Assembly (NCBI GenBank): GCA_963766605.1
Contig: CAVYAT010000005.1
Coordinates: 186,001-250,000 of the forward strand
Direction: 5' to 3'
DNA length: 64,000 nt
Origin: AC-49 sp963766605
GTDB lineage: Bacteria > Actinomycetota > Thermoleophilia > Solirubrobacterales > Solirubrobacteraceae
The notes under the pieces are model-generated. The model was not told where the DNA came from. It did no database searches and was given only the letters and a program-made list of their open reading frames with translations. A program made the translations under genes and the position numbers. Shown piece after piece: positions 39,621-47,445 of this stretch (the first letter of the stretch is position 1; each line of letters starts with the position of its first letter).

Positions 39621-41948
39621 GTGGCCCGCGGCCGCGACGCCTATCAAGCCAAGCGCGACTTCGCCAAGACCCCCGAGCCGCGCGGCGGTGCCGCCGCGCG
39701 GCGCCGCACCAGCGCGCCGGCGGACACGGCGCCGCGGTTCGTCATCCAGGAGCACTCGGCCACGCGCCTGCACTGGGATCTGCGCCTGGAGCGCGACGGG
39801 GCGCTCGTCTCGTGGGCGGTTCCCAACGGCATCCCGGAGGAGCCCAAGGACAACCGGCTCGCCGTGCGCACGGAGGACCATCCGCTCGAGTACCTCAATT
39901 TCGAGGCCGAGATCCCGCGGGGCCAGTACGGCGCTGGGACGATGACGATCTGGGACACCGGCACGTACGAGACGCTGAAGTGGGAGCCGCGCAAGGTCGA
40001 GGTCCTGCTCCACGGCGAGCGCCTCCAGGGCCGCTACGCGCTCTTCCCGCTCGACCGCGGCGACGCGCCCAAGGACTGGATGATCCACCGCATGGATGCG
40101 GCCGCGGACCCGGGCCGCAGCCCGATGCCCGAGCAGGTCCTGCCGATGCTCGCCCAGGCGGGCAAGCTGCCGCGCGACGGCACCCGCTGGGCTCACGAGA
40201 TCAAGTGGGACGGGGTCCGCGCGCTGGCCTTCTCGACCCCCGGCCGCCTGCGGCTGCAGGCCCGTTCGCTGTCCGACATCACCGATCGCTATCCCGAGCT
40301 GCAGCGCCTCAATCGTGCACTGAGCTCGCACGGCGCGATCCTCGACGGCGAGATCGTCGCCTTCGACGCGCAGGGGCGCCCGAGCTTCGAGGTCCTCCAG
40401 CGGCGCATCAACGTCGGCGGCGCCACGCAGGCCCGGCGGCTGGCCCGCGACGCGCCGGTCAGCTACATGATCTTCGACCTGCTGTGGCTCGACGGCCACG
40501 CGACGACCGAGCTGACCTACGCCCAGCGCCGCGAGCTGCTGGCCGGCCTGAACCTCAACGGCGAGCGCTGGCAGACCCCCGACCACGTCGTCGGCAATGG
40601 GCGCGAGGTGCTCGCGGCCACCGCCGAGCAGGGGCTCGAAGGCGTCGTCGCCAAGCGCCTGGACAGCCGCTACCAACCGGGGCTGCGGACCGGGGCCTGG
40701 GTCAAGGTCAAGAACGTCCGCCGCCAGGAGGTCGTGATCGGCGGCTGGCTGCCCCGCAAGGACGGGCCGCGCGAGTCGATCGGCGCGCTGCTGGCCGGCC
40801 TGCCCGCCGACGACGGGACGCTGCGCTACTGCGGACGTGTCGGCACCGGCTTCACGCAGGCCGAGCTTCGGCGCCTCGCCGCGCTGCTGGCGCCGCTGCA
40901 GCAGCCCCAGTCGCCGTTCGCCCCCGGTGGCGCGAAGATCCCGCGCGAGGCGACGTTCACCACGCCGCGCCTGCGCGCGGAGGTCGAGTTCCTGGAGATG
41001 ACGTCCGAGGGCTCGATGCGCGCGCCGTCCTATAAGGGACTGATCGCCCAGAGCGGTGTGGAGGTGGTCAGCGAGACGGCCAAGGCGGCCCAACTGCGCG
41101 TCGGCGGCCGTGAGCTGCGGCTGGCCAACCCCGGCAAGGTCCTGTGGCCGAAGGCCGGCTTCACCAAACGCGACCTCGTCGACTACCTCGTCGCGATCGC
41201 GCCGGTGCTGCTCCCGCATCTGCGCGGCCGCCAGCTGACGCTCAAGCGCTATCCCGACGGGGTCGACGCCGAGCACTTCTACGAGAAGAACTGCCCGCGC
41301 CACCGCCCCGAGTGGGTGAAGACCTCCGCCGGCTTCTGCGTCGTCGACGAGGTCGCAACCCTGGCCTGGCTGGGCAATCTCGCCGACATCGAGCTGCACA
41401 CGTCGCTGGCGCGCACCAACGACCAGGGCCGTCCGACCGTCGTCGCGTTCGACCTCGATCCCGGCCCGGGCGCGACCGTGGTCGAGTGCTGCCGCGTCGC
41501 GGTCCTGATCGAGGGCATGCTCGATGGGCTCGGCCTGGCCAGCGTCGCCAAGACGTCGGGCTCCAAGGGCCTGCAGGTCTACGTGCCACTGAACACCGAG
41601 GCCGGCTACGACCAGACCAAGAACTTCGCGCGCGCGGTGGCCGAGACGCTCGAGGCGGCCGAGCCCAAGCTCGTCGTCGCCCGCATGACCAAGAGCCTGC
41701 GCACGGGGCGCGTATTCATCGACTGGAGCCAGAACGACGCCCACAAGACGACCGTCAACGTGTACTCGCCGCGCGCGATGGAGCGCCCCACCGTGTCGAC
41801 GCCGGTGGCGTGGGACGAGGTGCGCGCATGCGCGGACGGCGGCGATCCGCAGACCCTGTCGTTCGACACCGCCGCGGTTCTGGCGCGCGTCGACGAGCAC
41901 GGAGATCTGTTCGGACCCGTGCTGAGCCTTGCCCAAACCCTCCCGTAG
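39621..41948 (+). CDS. ligD: NHEJ DNA ligase LigD (PE-ligase-polymerase)
   Basis: 775 residues from a GTG. Domain order: 3'-phosphoesterase (residues 35-155, with EHSATRLHWDLRLERDG and WAVPNG), ATP-dependent ligase (lysine 195 in HEIKWDGVRAL, LDGEIVAFDAQG, VVAKRLDSRY, KVKNVRRQEVV), then the primase-like polymerase domain from about residue 490 (LANPGKVLWPKAGF, HFYEKNCP, FDLDPGPGA, KTSGSKGLQVYVPL). It seals double-strand breaks with Ku; no ku gene is nearby in the window. The domain order differs from the mycobacterial POL-PE-LIG order. Active-site residues are kept in all three domains. Confidence 0.94.
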   Translation: MARGRDAYQAKRDFAKTPEPRGGAAARRRTSAPADTAPRFVIQEHSATRLHWDLRLERDGALVSWAVPNGIPEEPKDNRLAVRTEDHPLEYLNFEAEIPRGQYGAGTMTIWDTGTYETLKWEPRKVEVLLHGERLQGRYALFPLDRGDAPKDWMIHRMDAAADPGRSPMPEQVLPMLAQAGKLPRDGTRWAHEIKWDGVRALAFSTPGRLRLQARSLSDITDRYPELQRLNRALSSHGAILDGEIVAFDAQGRPSFEVLQRRINVGGATQARRLARDAPVSYMIFDLLWLDGHATTELTYAQRRELLAGLNLNGERWQTPDHVVGNGREVLAATAEQGLEGVVAKRLDSRYQPGLRTGAWVKVKNVRRQEVVIGGWLPRKDGPRESIGALLAGLPADDGTLRYCGRVGTGFTQAELRRLAALLAPLQQPQSPFAPGGAKIPREATFTTPRLRAEVEFLEMTSEGSMRAPSYKGLIAQSGVEVVSETAKAAQLRVGGRELRLANPGKVLWPKAGFTKRDLVDYLVAIAPVLLPHLRGRQLTLKRYPDGVDAEHFYEKNCPRHRPEWVKTSAGFCVVDEVATLAWLGNLADIELHTSLARTNDQGRPTVVAFDLDPGPGATVVECCRVAVLIEGMLDGLGLASVAKTSGSKGLQVYVPLNTEAGYDQTKNFARAVAETLEAAEPKLVVARMTKSLRTGRVFIDWSQNDAHKTTVNVYSPRAMERPTVSTPVAWDEVRACADGGDPQTLSFDTAAVLARVDEHGDLFGPVLSLAQTLP

Positions 41949-42049
41949 GTCCACAAACCGGGCAGCGCGAGGCGCGGATTCGGGTCGCGAAGCTGTGCAA
42001 CTAGGAGCCGCAGCGGTCGGCGGCGCGCCGGGACGCGAGGCTCGTCACC

Positions 42050-42343
42050 GTGCCGATCGAGCCATCTGCCGACCGTCCCGCCGCACCGCTGGCCGATAGC
42101 CCCTCGGCCGCGGTGCGGCGGGTCCAGTCGCGCGCCGGACTGGCCGTCGACGCCCTGCGCGACGGCGCCGAGGTCCACATGCGCCGCCCCGGTGAGCCGT
42201 GGCGAACGGAGCCCTACGTGCTCGCCTTCGAACTGCTCGTGGAGCTCCTCGAGCTCGACCCGACCGACAGCGAGCAGGCTGCCGAAGCGCACCTGCTGCT
42301 GCGGGCGATCAACGCCGGCGAGGCACCGCGCATCCCTCGCTAA
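42050..42343 (+). CDS. Hypothetical protein
   Basis: 97 residues from a GTG at 42050. The sequence is mostly helical (ALRDGAEVHMRRPGEPW; VLAFELLVELLEL; SEQAAEAHLLLRAI), without cysteine clusters or membrane spans. I recognise no family. It stands alone between ligD and the pair at 42.5 kb. Coding is supported by typical third-position GC use and lack of a better frame. Confidence 0.5.
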   Translation: MPIEPSADRPAAPLADSPSAAVRRVQSRAGLAVDALRDGAEVHMRRPGEPWRTEPYVLAFELLVELLELDPTDSEQAAEAHLLLRAINAGEAPRIPR

Positions 42344-42463
42344 GCGCCCGTCAACCGATCCCAACGCCACGCCGCGTACGCACGCGGACGGGGCTTAGTC
42401 GTTTCTCATCTCACTCGGGTTCCCTTGTTTGACCACGGCACTGGAGAACGAAGTGAGGATCAC

Positions 42464-42871
42464 ATGCCCGAGTGCTTCTGCGGGTGCGGTCGGCGGGCCG
42501 CCATCGGAACACGGACGATCAACAAGCTCGGCAACGCGATGCACGACGACGTTTCGCGGGTCGTCACGCTGATGCGTGCCGGGATGCGCTCGCAGCGGGC
42601 CCGGGAGTTCGTCGAGGCCGGAACGTGGCTGTGCGACACGCTGACCCACACCGTCCACAGCCGCACTGGCCCGGAGGAGCGCATCGCCGACGATGCGCGT
42701 GCCCTGAGCGCGTATGCGCGCACCCATTTCGGCGTCGACGCGACGGTCGACGCGGTGCGCCGCAGCGGCCTGTCGACCGTTCAGGCCGCCCACGCGCTCA
42801 GGCGCGGGGACTTCGATCCCTACGCCGAGGTGCCTCCCCTCCCCGCGGTCGGAGTGCGGCGATGCGCGTGA
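42464..42871 (+). CDS. Hypothetical protein with Cys-rich N terminus
   Basis: 135 residues from the ATG at 42464 with GTGAGG upstream. It starts PECFCGCGRRAAIGTRTINK, where three cysteines in CFCGC could bind a metal, then a mainly helical body (DDVSRVVTLMRAGMRSQRAR; ALSAYARTHFGVDATVDAVR). It overlaps the following gene by ten bases, so both are co-translated. Function unknown. Confidence 0.6.
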   Translation: MPECFCGCGRRAAIGTRTINKLGNAMHDDVSRVVTLMRAGMRSQRAREFVEAGTWLCDTLTHTVHSRTGPEERIADDARALSAYARTHFGVDATVDAVRRSGLSTVQAAHALRRGDFDPYAEVPPLPAVGVRRCA

Positions 42872-43509
42872 GCGACGGCACGCGCGCGGCGCGCTTCGAC
42901 CGCTGGGGTCTGGAGGGCGAGACGATCGAGCTGGCGGTGCTGCGGGGCACCGTCGCCGGCCGTGAGCGCTACATGTCGCTCGCGACGCTCGACTTCGTCG
43001 CGACCCATCTCGAGGCCGACGATTCCTCCGGCGCGACGCTGGACGGCGGCCGCGTGCGCCGGTTCGCCACGCGGCTGATCCAGGAGGGCATGATCGGCAC
43101 GCTCGCCGTGTCGTTCTCGCCGTCGGGGGTGTTCGTGCCCGCGGGCGACGACGCGCCGATCGGAACGCTGCTCGTGCCGCGCGCGACCCGCTTCACGATC
43201 GTCGACGGGCGCCATCGCCACGCGGCGATCCGGCGGGCGTTGAGCGACGACCCGCGGCTCGCGCTCGAGACGGTCGCGCTGGAGCTGTACGCCGACGACC
43301 GCGCCGTGGTGCGCCGCCCTCGGGCGCTCGCGCCGCCCGGGGACCATGCGATGGACGCGGCTCGGCTGACGGCGCTGAACATGGCGCTCAACGGCCGCTC
43401 GCGCGGCGAGGTCGACGATTACCTGACCGAGAACTTCGGCTTCGGCGACAACGACGAGCTCCTCGACGAGGTATTCACAACCCAGACCGGGGGGCCGCAA
43501 GTAAGCTGA
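42862..43509 (+). CDS. Protein with a DGQHR/ParB-like motif
   Basis: 215 residues from the ATG at 42862. The central segment TRFTIVDGRHRHAAIRRAL resembles the D-G-x-H-R loop of DGQHR/DndB-like proteins and of ParB nuclease domains. The C-terminal part (MDAARLTALNMALNGRSRGE, GFGDNDELLDEVF) is helical. Such proteins act on or near DNA in phosphorothioation or partition, but a lone motif does not settle it. Coupled with the upstream cysteine-rich gene and ends 10 bases before a tRNA gene, a common integration site; no integrase is seen. Confidence 0.55.
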   Translation: MRVSDGTRAARFDRWGLEGETIELAVLRGTVAGRERYMSLATLDFVATHLEADDSSGATLDGGRVRRFATRLIQEGMIGTLAVSFSPSGVFVPAGDDAPIGTLLVPRATRFTIVDGRHRHAAIRRALSDDPRLALETVALELYADDRAVVRRPRALAPPGDHAMDAARLTALNMALNGRSRGEVDDYLTENFGFGDNDELLDEVFTTQTGGPQVS

Positions 43510-43519
43510 CAGGCGGTAC

Positions 43520-43592
43520 GCGCCTGTAGCTCAGTGGATAGAGCGCCGCCCTCCGGAGGCGGAAGTCGCAGGTTCGAATCCTGCCAGGCGCG
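43520..43592 (+). tRNA. tRNA-Arg (anticodon CCG)
   Basis: 73 bases fold into a full cloverleaf: acceptor GCGCCTG/CAGGCGC, D stem GCTC/GAGC, anticodon stem CCGCC/GGCGG with loop CTCCGGA, T stem GCAGG/CCTGC with TTCGAAT. The anticodon CCG reads CGG. The CCA end is not encoded. Confidence 0.96.
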
Positions 43593-43595
43593 CTG

Positions 43596-43937
43596 ATGAG
43601 CGAGCAGACCCCGATCGCGGGCTGGTATCCCGATCCGCAGGGCTCGGGGCAGCAGCGCTGGTGGGACGGCAACCAGTGGACGTCGCAGTTCGCCCCCGCC
43701 GCGCCGGGCTACGTCTCGGTCGGGCCGCGGGCCGGCGGCGGCAGCACCGCGCTGATCGTATGCGGCTACATCTTCGCCGTGCTCATCCCGCTGATCGGCC
43801 TGATCCTCGGGATCGTCGCGTGGCGGCGGCCGGAGCCCGCGACGAAGCGCCAGGGGCCGTGGATCGTCCTCGTTTCGGTTGTCGTCGCGGTGCTGGTCGC
43901 CGCGGTCGAGCTCGGCAAGCACAAGCACGGCAGCTGA
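43596..43937 (+). CDS. DUF2510 membrane protein
   Basis: 113 residues from the ATG at 43596, three bases after the tRNA. DUF2510 is shown by AGWYPDPQGSGQQRWWDGNQ; two hydrophobic spans follow (ALIVCGYIFAVLIPLIGLIL and IVLVSVVVAVLVAAV). DUF2510 with spans is a common actinobacterial membrane-tether type. Specific role unknown. Confidence 0.85.
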   Translation: MSEQTPIAGWYPDPQGSGQQRWWDGNQWTSQFAPAAPGYVSVGPRAGGGSTALIVCGYIFAVLIPLIGLILGIVAWRRPEPATKRQGPWIVLVSVVVAVLVAAVELGKHKHGS

Positions 43938-44000
43938 GCGGGGCGTCGCCTCCAAGCGGGGGTTCGGCGCTGCGCTCCCCGGTACCCTCGGCGGTCCGAT

Positions 44001-44960
44001 ATGGATCTTTCGCTGTTCTTCGCCGGCACCGCCGGATCGGTTCCCACGGCGCGGCGTGGACTTCCTGCGCTGCTGCTGCGCCGTGGCGGCGACCGGCTGC
44101 TGTTCGACTGCGGCGAGGGCACGCAGCGCCAGCTCGTGCGTTCGGTCGGGCTCCCCGACATCGACCGCGTGTTCCTGACCCACCTGCACATCGACCACTG
44201 GCTCGGGCTGATCGGCATGCTGAAGTCGTTTGACCTACGCGACCGCGAGACGCCGCTGTCGCTGCACGGCCCGCGCGGGACGAGCGAGCTGATGAGCGCG
44301 ATGCGCCAGATCTATGGGCGGGTCGACTACCCGTTCGCCGTGTCGGAGCTCGAGCCCGGCGACGGCGTCGCGCTCGACGGCTACACGGTCACCGCCCTGG
44401 AGGTCAGCCACCGTGGCACCGCGCTGGGCTTCGCGGTCGTCGAGGACGGGCGCCCGGGCCAGCTCGACAGTGAGCTCGCACAGCGCCTCGGCGTCCCGTT
44501 CGGACCCGACCTGGGGCGCCTTCAGCGCGGCGAGACCGTCAACGGAGTCTCGCCCGAGCAGGTCATGGGCGAGCCGCGGCCCGGGCGCAAGATCGTGCTG
44601 AGCGGCGACACGGCGCCGTGCGAGATGGTCTCGATCGCCGCCCACGAGGCCGACGTCCTCGTCCACGAGGCGACGTTCGGCCACGAGGAGTCCGAGCGCG
44701 CCCGCCAGACCGGCCACAGCACGGCCCGCCAGGCGGCCGAGCTGGCCCGCGACGCCGGCGTGCGGATGCTCGCGCTGACCCACGTCTCGCCCCGCTACCA
44801 CGGCGGTGAGCTGCGCGATGAGGCCCGCGCGGTGTTCGCCGCGAGCGAGGTCCCGCGCGACTTCGACGCGATCGAGATCCCGTACGCCGAGAAGGGCGAG
44901 CCCGAGCTCGTGCGCTGGCCCGGCCACGGCGCGCCGGCACCGGCGCCGGCCGCGCCATGA
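44001..44960 (+). CDS. rnz: Ribonuclease Z
   Basis: 319 residues from the ATG at 44001. Zinc motif THLHIDHWLGLIGML preceded by FDCGEGTQRQL, a later histidine in LEVSHRGTALGF, ILSGDTAPCE and HEATFGHEES, and the last histidine in LTHVSPRYH. The exosite-like insert lies between residues 140 and 200. It removes 3' trailers from tRNA precursors. The overlap with the next start is ATGA. Confidence 0.94.
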   Translation: MDLSLFFAGTAGSVPTARRGLPALLLRRGGDRLLFDCGEGTQRQLVRSVGLPDIDRVFLTHLHIDHWLGLIGMLKSFDLRDRETPLSLHGPRGTSELMSAMRQIYGRVDYPFAVSELEPGDGVALDGYTVTALEVSHRGTALGFAVVEDGRPGQLDSELAQRLGVPFGPDLGRLQRGETVNGVSPEQVMGEPRPGRKIVLSGDTAPCEMVSIAAHEADVLVHEATFGHEESERARQTGHSTARQAAELARDAGVRMLALTHVSPRYHGGELRDEARAVFAASEVPRDFDAIEIPYAEKGEPELVRWPGHGAPAPAPAAP

Positions 44961-45346
44961 AGCAGCGCAAGCCTCCCGGGTGGCTCGGCGTCGGGCTCGG
45001 CGCCGCGGCCGGGTTCCTGGTGGGCGTCGTCCTGATCGTCGCGCTCGGAGGCGCCGTGCAGACGAAGACCGTCGTCCACGCGGTCACGCACAGGACCACG
45101 TCGACGCGAACGGTCACGATCACACCGCCCGACCCCAACGTCGTCGCGGTCCCCGACCTCGTCGGGGATTCACTCGACGACGCGCAGCAACAGCTCGACG
45201 ACCTCGACCTCGACGAGCAGGACGACGGCGGCGGCCTGTTCGGCGTTCTCGACCCATCGAACTGGCAGGTCATCGACACGCATCCCAAGGCCGGCGCGAA
45301 GGTCAAGCGGGGATCGGTCGTGCTGCTCGATGTCGAGCACGACTGA
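44957..45346 (+). CDS. PASTA-domain membrane protein
   Basis: 129 residues from the ATG at 44957. A short cytosolic start, one span (GLGAAAGFLVGVVLIVALGG), a linker, and one PASTA domain at residues 60-128 (VAVPDLVGDSLDDAQQQL, then TDTHP-type WQVIDTHPKAGAKVKRGS). PASTA domains bind muropeptides or beta-lactams in Ser/Thr kinases and PBPs; here no kinase is attached. Coupled to rnz. Confidence 0.85.
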   Translation: MKQRKPPGWLGVGLGAAAGFLVGVVLIVALGGAVQTKTVVHAVTHRTTSTRTVTITPPDPNVVAVPDLVGDSLDDAQQQLDDLDLDEQDDGGGLFGVLDPSNWQVIDTHPKAGAKVKRGSVVLLDVEHD

Positions 45347-45364
45347 TATCGCCACAATGCAGCT

Positions 45365-46396
45365 GTGCGAGTCGGGATCCTCACCGGCGGGGGCGACTGC
45401 CCCGGCCTGAACGCCGTCATCCGCGCCGTCGTGCGCCGCGGGATCGACACGCACGGCATGGAGCTGTTCGGGTTCCAGTACGGGTGGGCCGGTGTGCTGG
45501 CCGGGGACGGCCGCCCGCTGGATCACGACGCGACCGCCGGCATACTGCCACGCGGCGGGACGATCCTCGGCACGTCACGGACCAACCCGTACGCGGTCGG
45601 CGAGGGCGAGGCAAAGGTGCTCGACACGCTCGCCGAGCTGGGCATCGATGCGCTGGTCCCGATCGGCGGCGAGGACACGCTCGGCGTCGCGAGGCGCCTG
45701 AGCGCGGCCGGTGTGAAGCTCGTCGGTGTCCCCAAGACGATCGACAACGACCTCGCGGGCACCGACTACACGTTCGGCTTTCAGACCGCGGTGCAGATCG
45801 CCTGCGACGCGATCGACCGCCTGCACACGACGGCCGAGTCCCACAACCGGGTGATGGTGCTCGAGGTGATGGGCCGCCACGCCGGCTGGATCGCCGTGCA
45901 CGCCGGGCTGGCCGGCGGCGCCGACGCGATCCTGATCCCCGAGCGCCCGTTCGACCTCGACGCCGTGTGTGCGCACCTGCGCCGCCGCCACAACCGCGGG
46001 CGAACGTTCTCGATCGTCGTCGTCAGCGAGGGGGCGGTGCCGGCCGGCGCGGAGGAGGCGCTGAGCACGCACGACACGACCGACGCGTTCGGGCACGCCC
46101 GGCTGGGCGGGATCGCGGTCACGCTCGAGCGCGAGATCGAGCGCCAGACCGGCTTCGAGACGCGGATGTCGATCCTCGGCCACGTGCAGCGCGGCGGCAC
46201 GCCGACCGCGTATGACCGCGTGCTGGCCACGCGCTTCGGCGTCGCCGCGATCGACGCGGTCGCCGACGGCGCGTTCGGGAAGATGGTCGCGCTGCGCGGC
46301 ACCCGGATCGAGCGCGTGTCGCTCGACGAGGCGCTGGGCGAGCCCAAGCTCGTCGACGCCGAGCTCTACGACGCGGCCGAGGTCTTCTTCGGGTAG
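45365..46396 (+). CDS. pfkA: 6-phosphofructokinase, PPi-type residues
   Basis: 343 residues from a GTG at 45365. PFK family elements are clear: MRVGILTGGGDCPGLNAVIR, GTDYTFGFQTA, MGRHAGWIA, the phosphate loop SILGHVQRGGTPTAYDR. Residue 104 is Asp (PIGGEDTLG) and residue 124 is Lys (VPKTIDNDL). In this family Gly at 104 goes with ATP, Asp at 104 with Lys at 124 goes with pyrophosphate as phosphate donor. So I expect a reversible PPi-dependent enzyme, as in Amycolatopsis methanolica. Catalyses fructose 6-phosphate to fructose 1,6-bisphosphate. Confidence 0.93.
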   Translation: MRVGILTGGGDCPGLNAVIRAVVRRGIDTHGMELFGFQYGWAGVLAGDGRPLDHDATAGILPRGGTILGTSRTNPYAVGEGEAKVLDTLAELGIDALVPIGGEDTLGVARRLSAAGVKLVGVPKTIDNDLAGTDYTFGFQTAVQIACDAIDRLHTTAESHNRVMVLEVMGRHAGWIAVHAGLAGGADAILIPERPFDLDAVCAHLRRRHNRGRTFSIVVVSEGAVPAGAEEALSTHDTTDAFGHARLGGIAVTLEREIERQTGFETRMSILGHVQRGGTPTAYDRVLATRFGVAAIDAVADGAFGKMVALRGTRIERVSLDEALGEPKLVDAELYDAAEVFFG

Positions 46397-46413
46397 GCGG
46401 GCGGTTCGCCGTG

Positions 46414-47442
46414 CTAGCGGACGAACCGCACCGTGCGCGAGCCCTTGCCGCGCAGCTTGCCCGACCGTGCGGTGACCTTCACCGTGATCGACGGGCGCTT
46501 GTGCGCGCGCAGGGCGCGGATCAGCCCGGCCTTCAGCGCCGGCGACAGCTTGACCTCGACACGGGCCTTGTTGCCGGCCGGAAGCGTGAAGTTGACGTGC
46601 GTGACCTTGAACTTGCGCCGCAGCGGCGGGATCTTGATCGTGCCGCTGAAGCTCACCGTGCAGCGCTTGCCGCAGCCGATGATGAAGTCGACCCGGCCGG
46701 TGCGCACCTTGCGGCGCAGCGGCGCGCTGATCGAGATCTTCCACGGTGCCGCGCGCGGCGTGTGGGTCGGGATCAGGTGGGGGGTGACGATCGTCGGATT
46801 GGGGCCGATCGGCGATGGCGGCACGGCGCCGCCGGTCGTCACCGAGCCGGGCGGGGTCGTGTCGGTCGGCGTCGAGCCGTCGGGCGCGGTCGCGGCCCAG
46901 TCGTACTCGACCGTCGTCTTGGCGCCCTGGAGCGGGTTGTCGTGGGCCGGCGTGCCGTTGGGGAAGGTGACGGTGAAGCGGTAGACGCGCGTCTCGCCGG
47001 CGTCGAATGCGCCCAGCGCGGTCGGCGCCAGCGAGTCCAGCGTGCCGGCGTAGATCGTCACCGGCAGCGCAGGGTTGCTCACGTCCTGGACGAGGAGCTG
47101 CGCGACGCTCGAGAACGGCGTCGGCGTGCCGGTGTCGGTCACCCCGGAGGCGACCAGCGTGAAGTCGCCGGGGATGTTGCCCGAGTTGGTGATCGTCACC
47201 TGGCCGACCCGCGACTCGCCGGGCCGCATCGCCGATGCGTTGAGGATCGCCTGGCCGTCGAGCGAGTTGGTGATCGACAGGGCGCCGGCAGCGCGCAGGC
47301 CGAAGGCCCGCGCCGCTGAGCTGTTGTGGGTCGGGGTCAGCGGGAAGTTGCCGGTCGCCGCGAATGCCACGGTCAGCCCGGCCAGGCCGAGCATGGCGAT
47401 CAGGCCGGTGACGCGAAGGATGCGAAGAGCCGCGGCGTGCAT
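46414..47442 (-). CDS. TasA/camelysin-like surface protein with basic C-terminal domain
   Basis: 342 residues from the ATG at 47442. Signal segment LRVTGLIAMLGLAGLTVAFA, then ALSITNSLDGQAILNASAM and RPGESRVGQVTITNSGNI with GDFTLVASGV, the order seen in CalY/TasA proteins. The C-terminal third is highly basic (APLRRKVRTGRV, PPLRRKFKVTHV, ALRAHKRPSITVKVTARSG). Cysteines occur in FIIGCGKRCTVS. Fourth gene of the SipW operon, four bases after the Ig-repeat gene. Likely external fibre or matrix protein. Confidence 0.75.
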   Translation of the reverse strand: MHAAALRILRVTGLIAMLGLAGLTVAFAATGNFPLTPTHNSSAARAFGLRAAGALSITNSLDGQAILNASAMRPGESRVGQVTITNSGNIPGDFTLVASGVTDTGTPTPFSSVAQLLVQDVSNPALPVTIYAGTLDSLAPTALGAFDAGETRVYRFTVTFPNGTPAHDNPLQGAKTTVEYDWAATAPDGSTPTDTTPPGSVTTGGAVPPSPIGPNPTIVTPHLIPTHTPRAAPWKISISAPLRRKVRTGRVDFIIGCGKRCTVSFSGTIKIPPLRRKFKVTHVNFTLPAGNKARVEVKLSPALKAGLIRALRAHKRPSITVKVTARSGKLRGKGSRTVRFVR

Positions 47443-47445
47443 GGC

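Noticed and set aside
39054..41954. A 966-codon open frame antisense to ligD
   Set aside because: Same cause; LigD motifs on the plus strand are unambiguous.
43510..43592. tRNA as an integration site of a mobile element
   Set aside because: No integrase, no direct repeat of the tRNA end and no shift in base composition around it.
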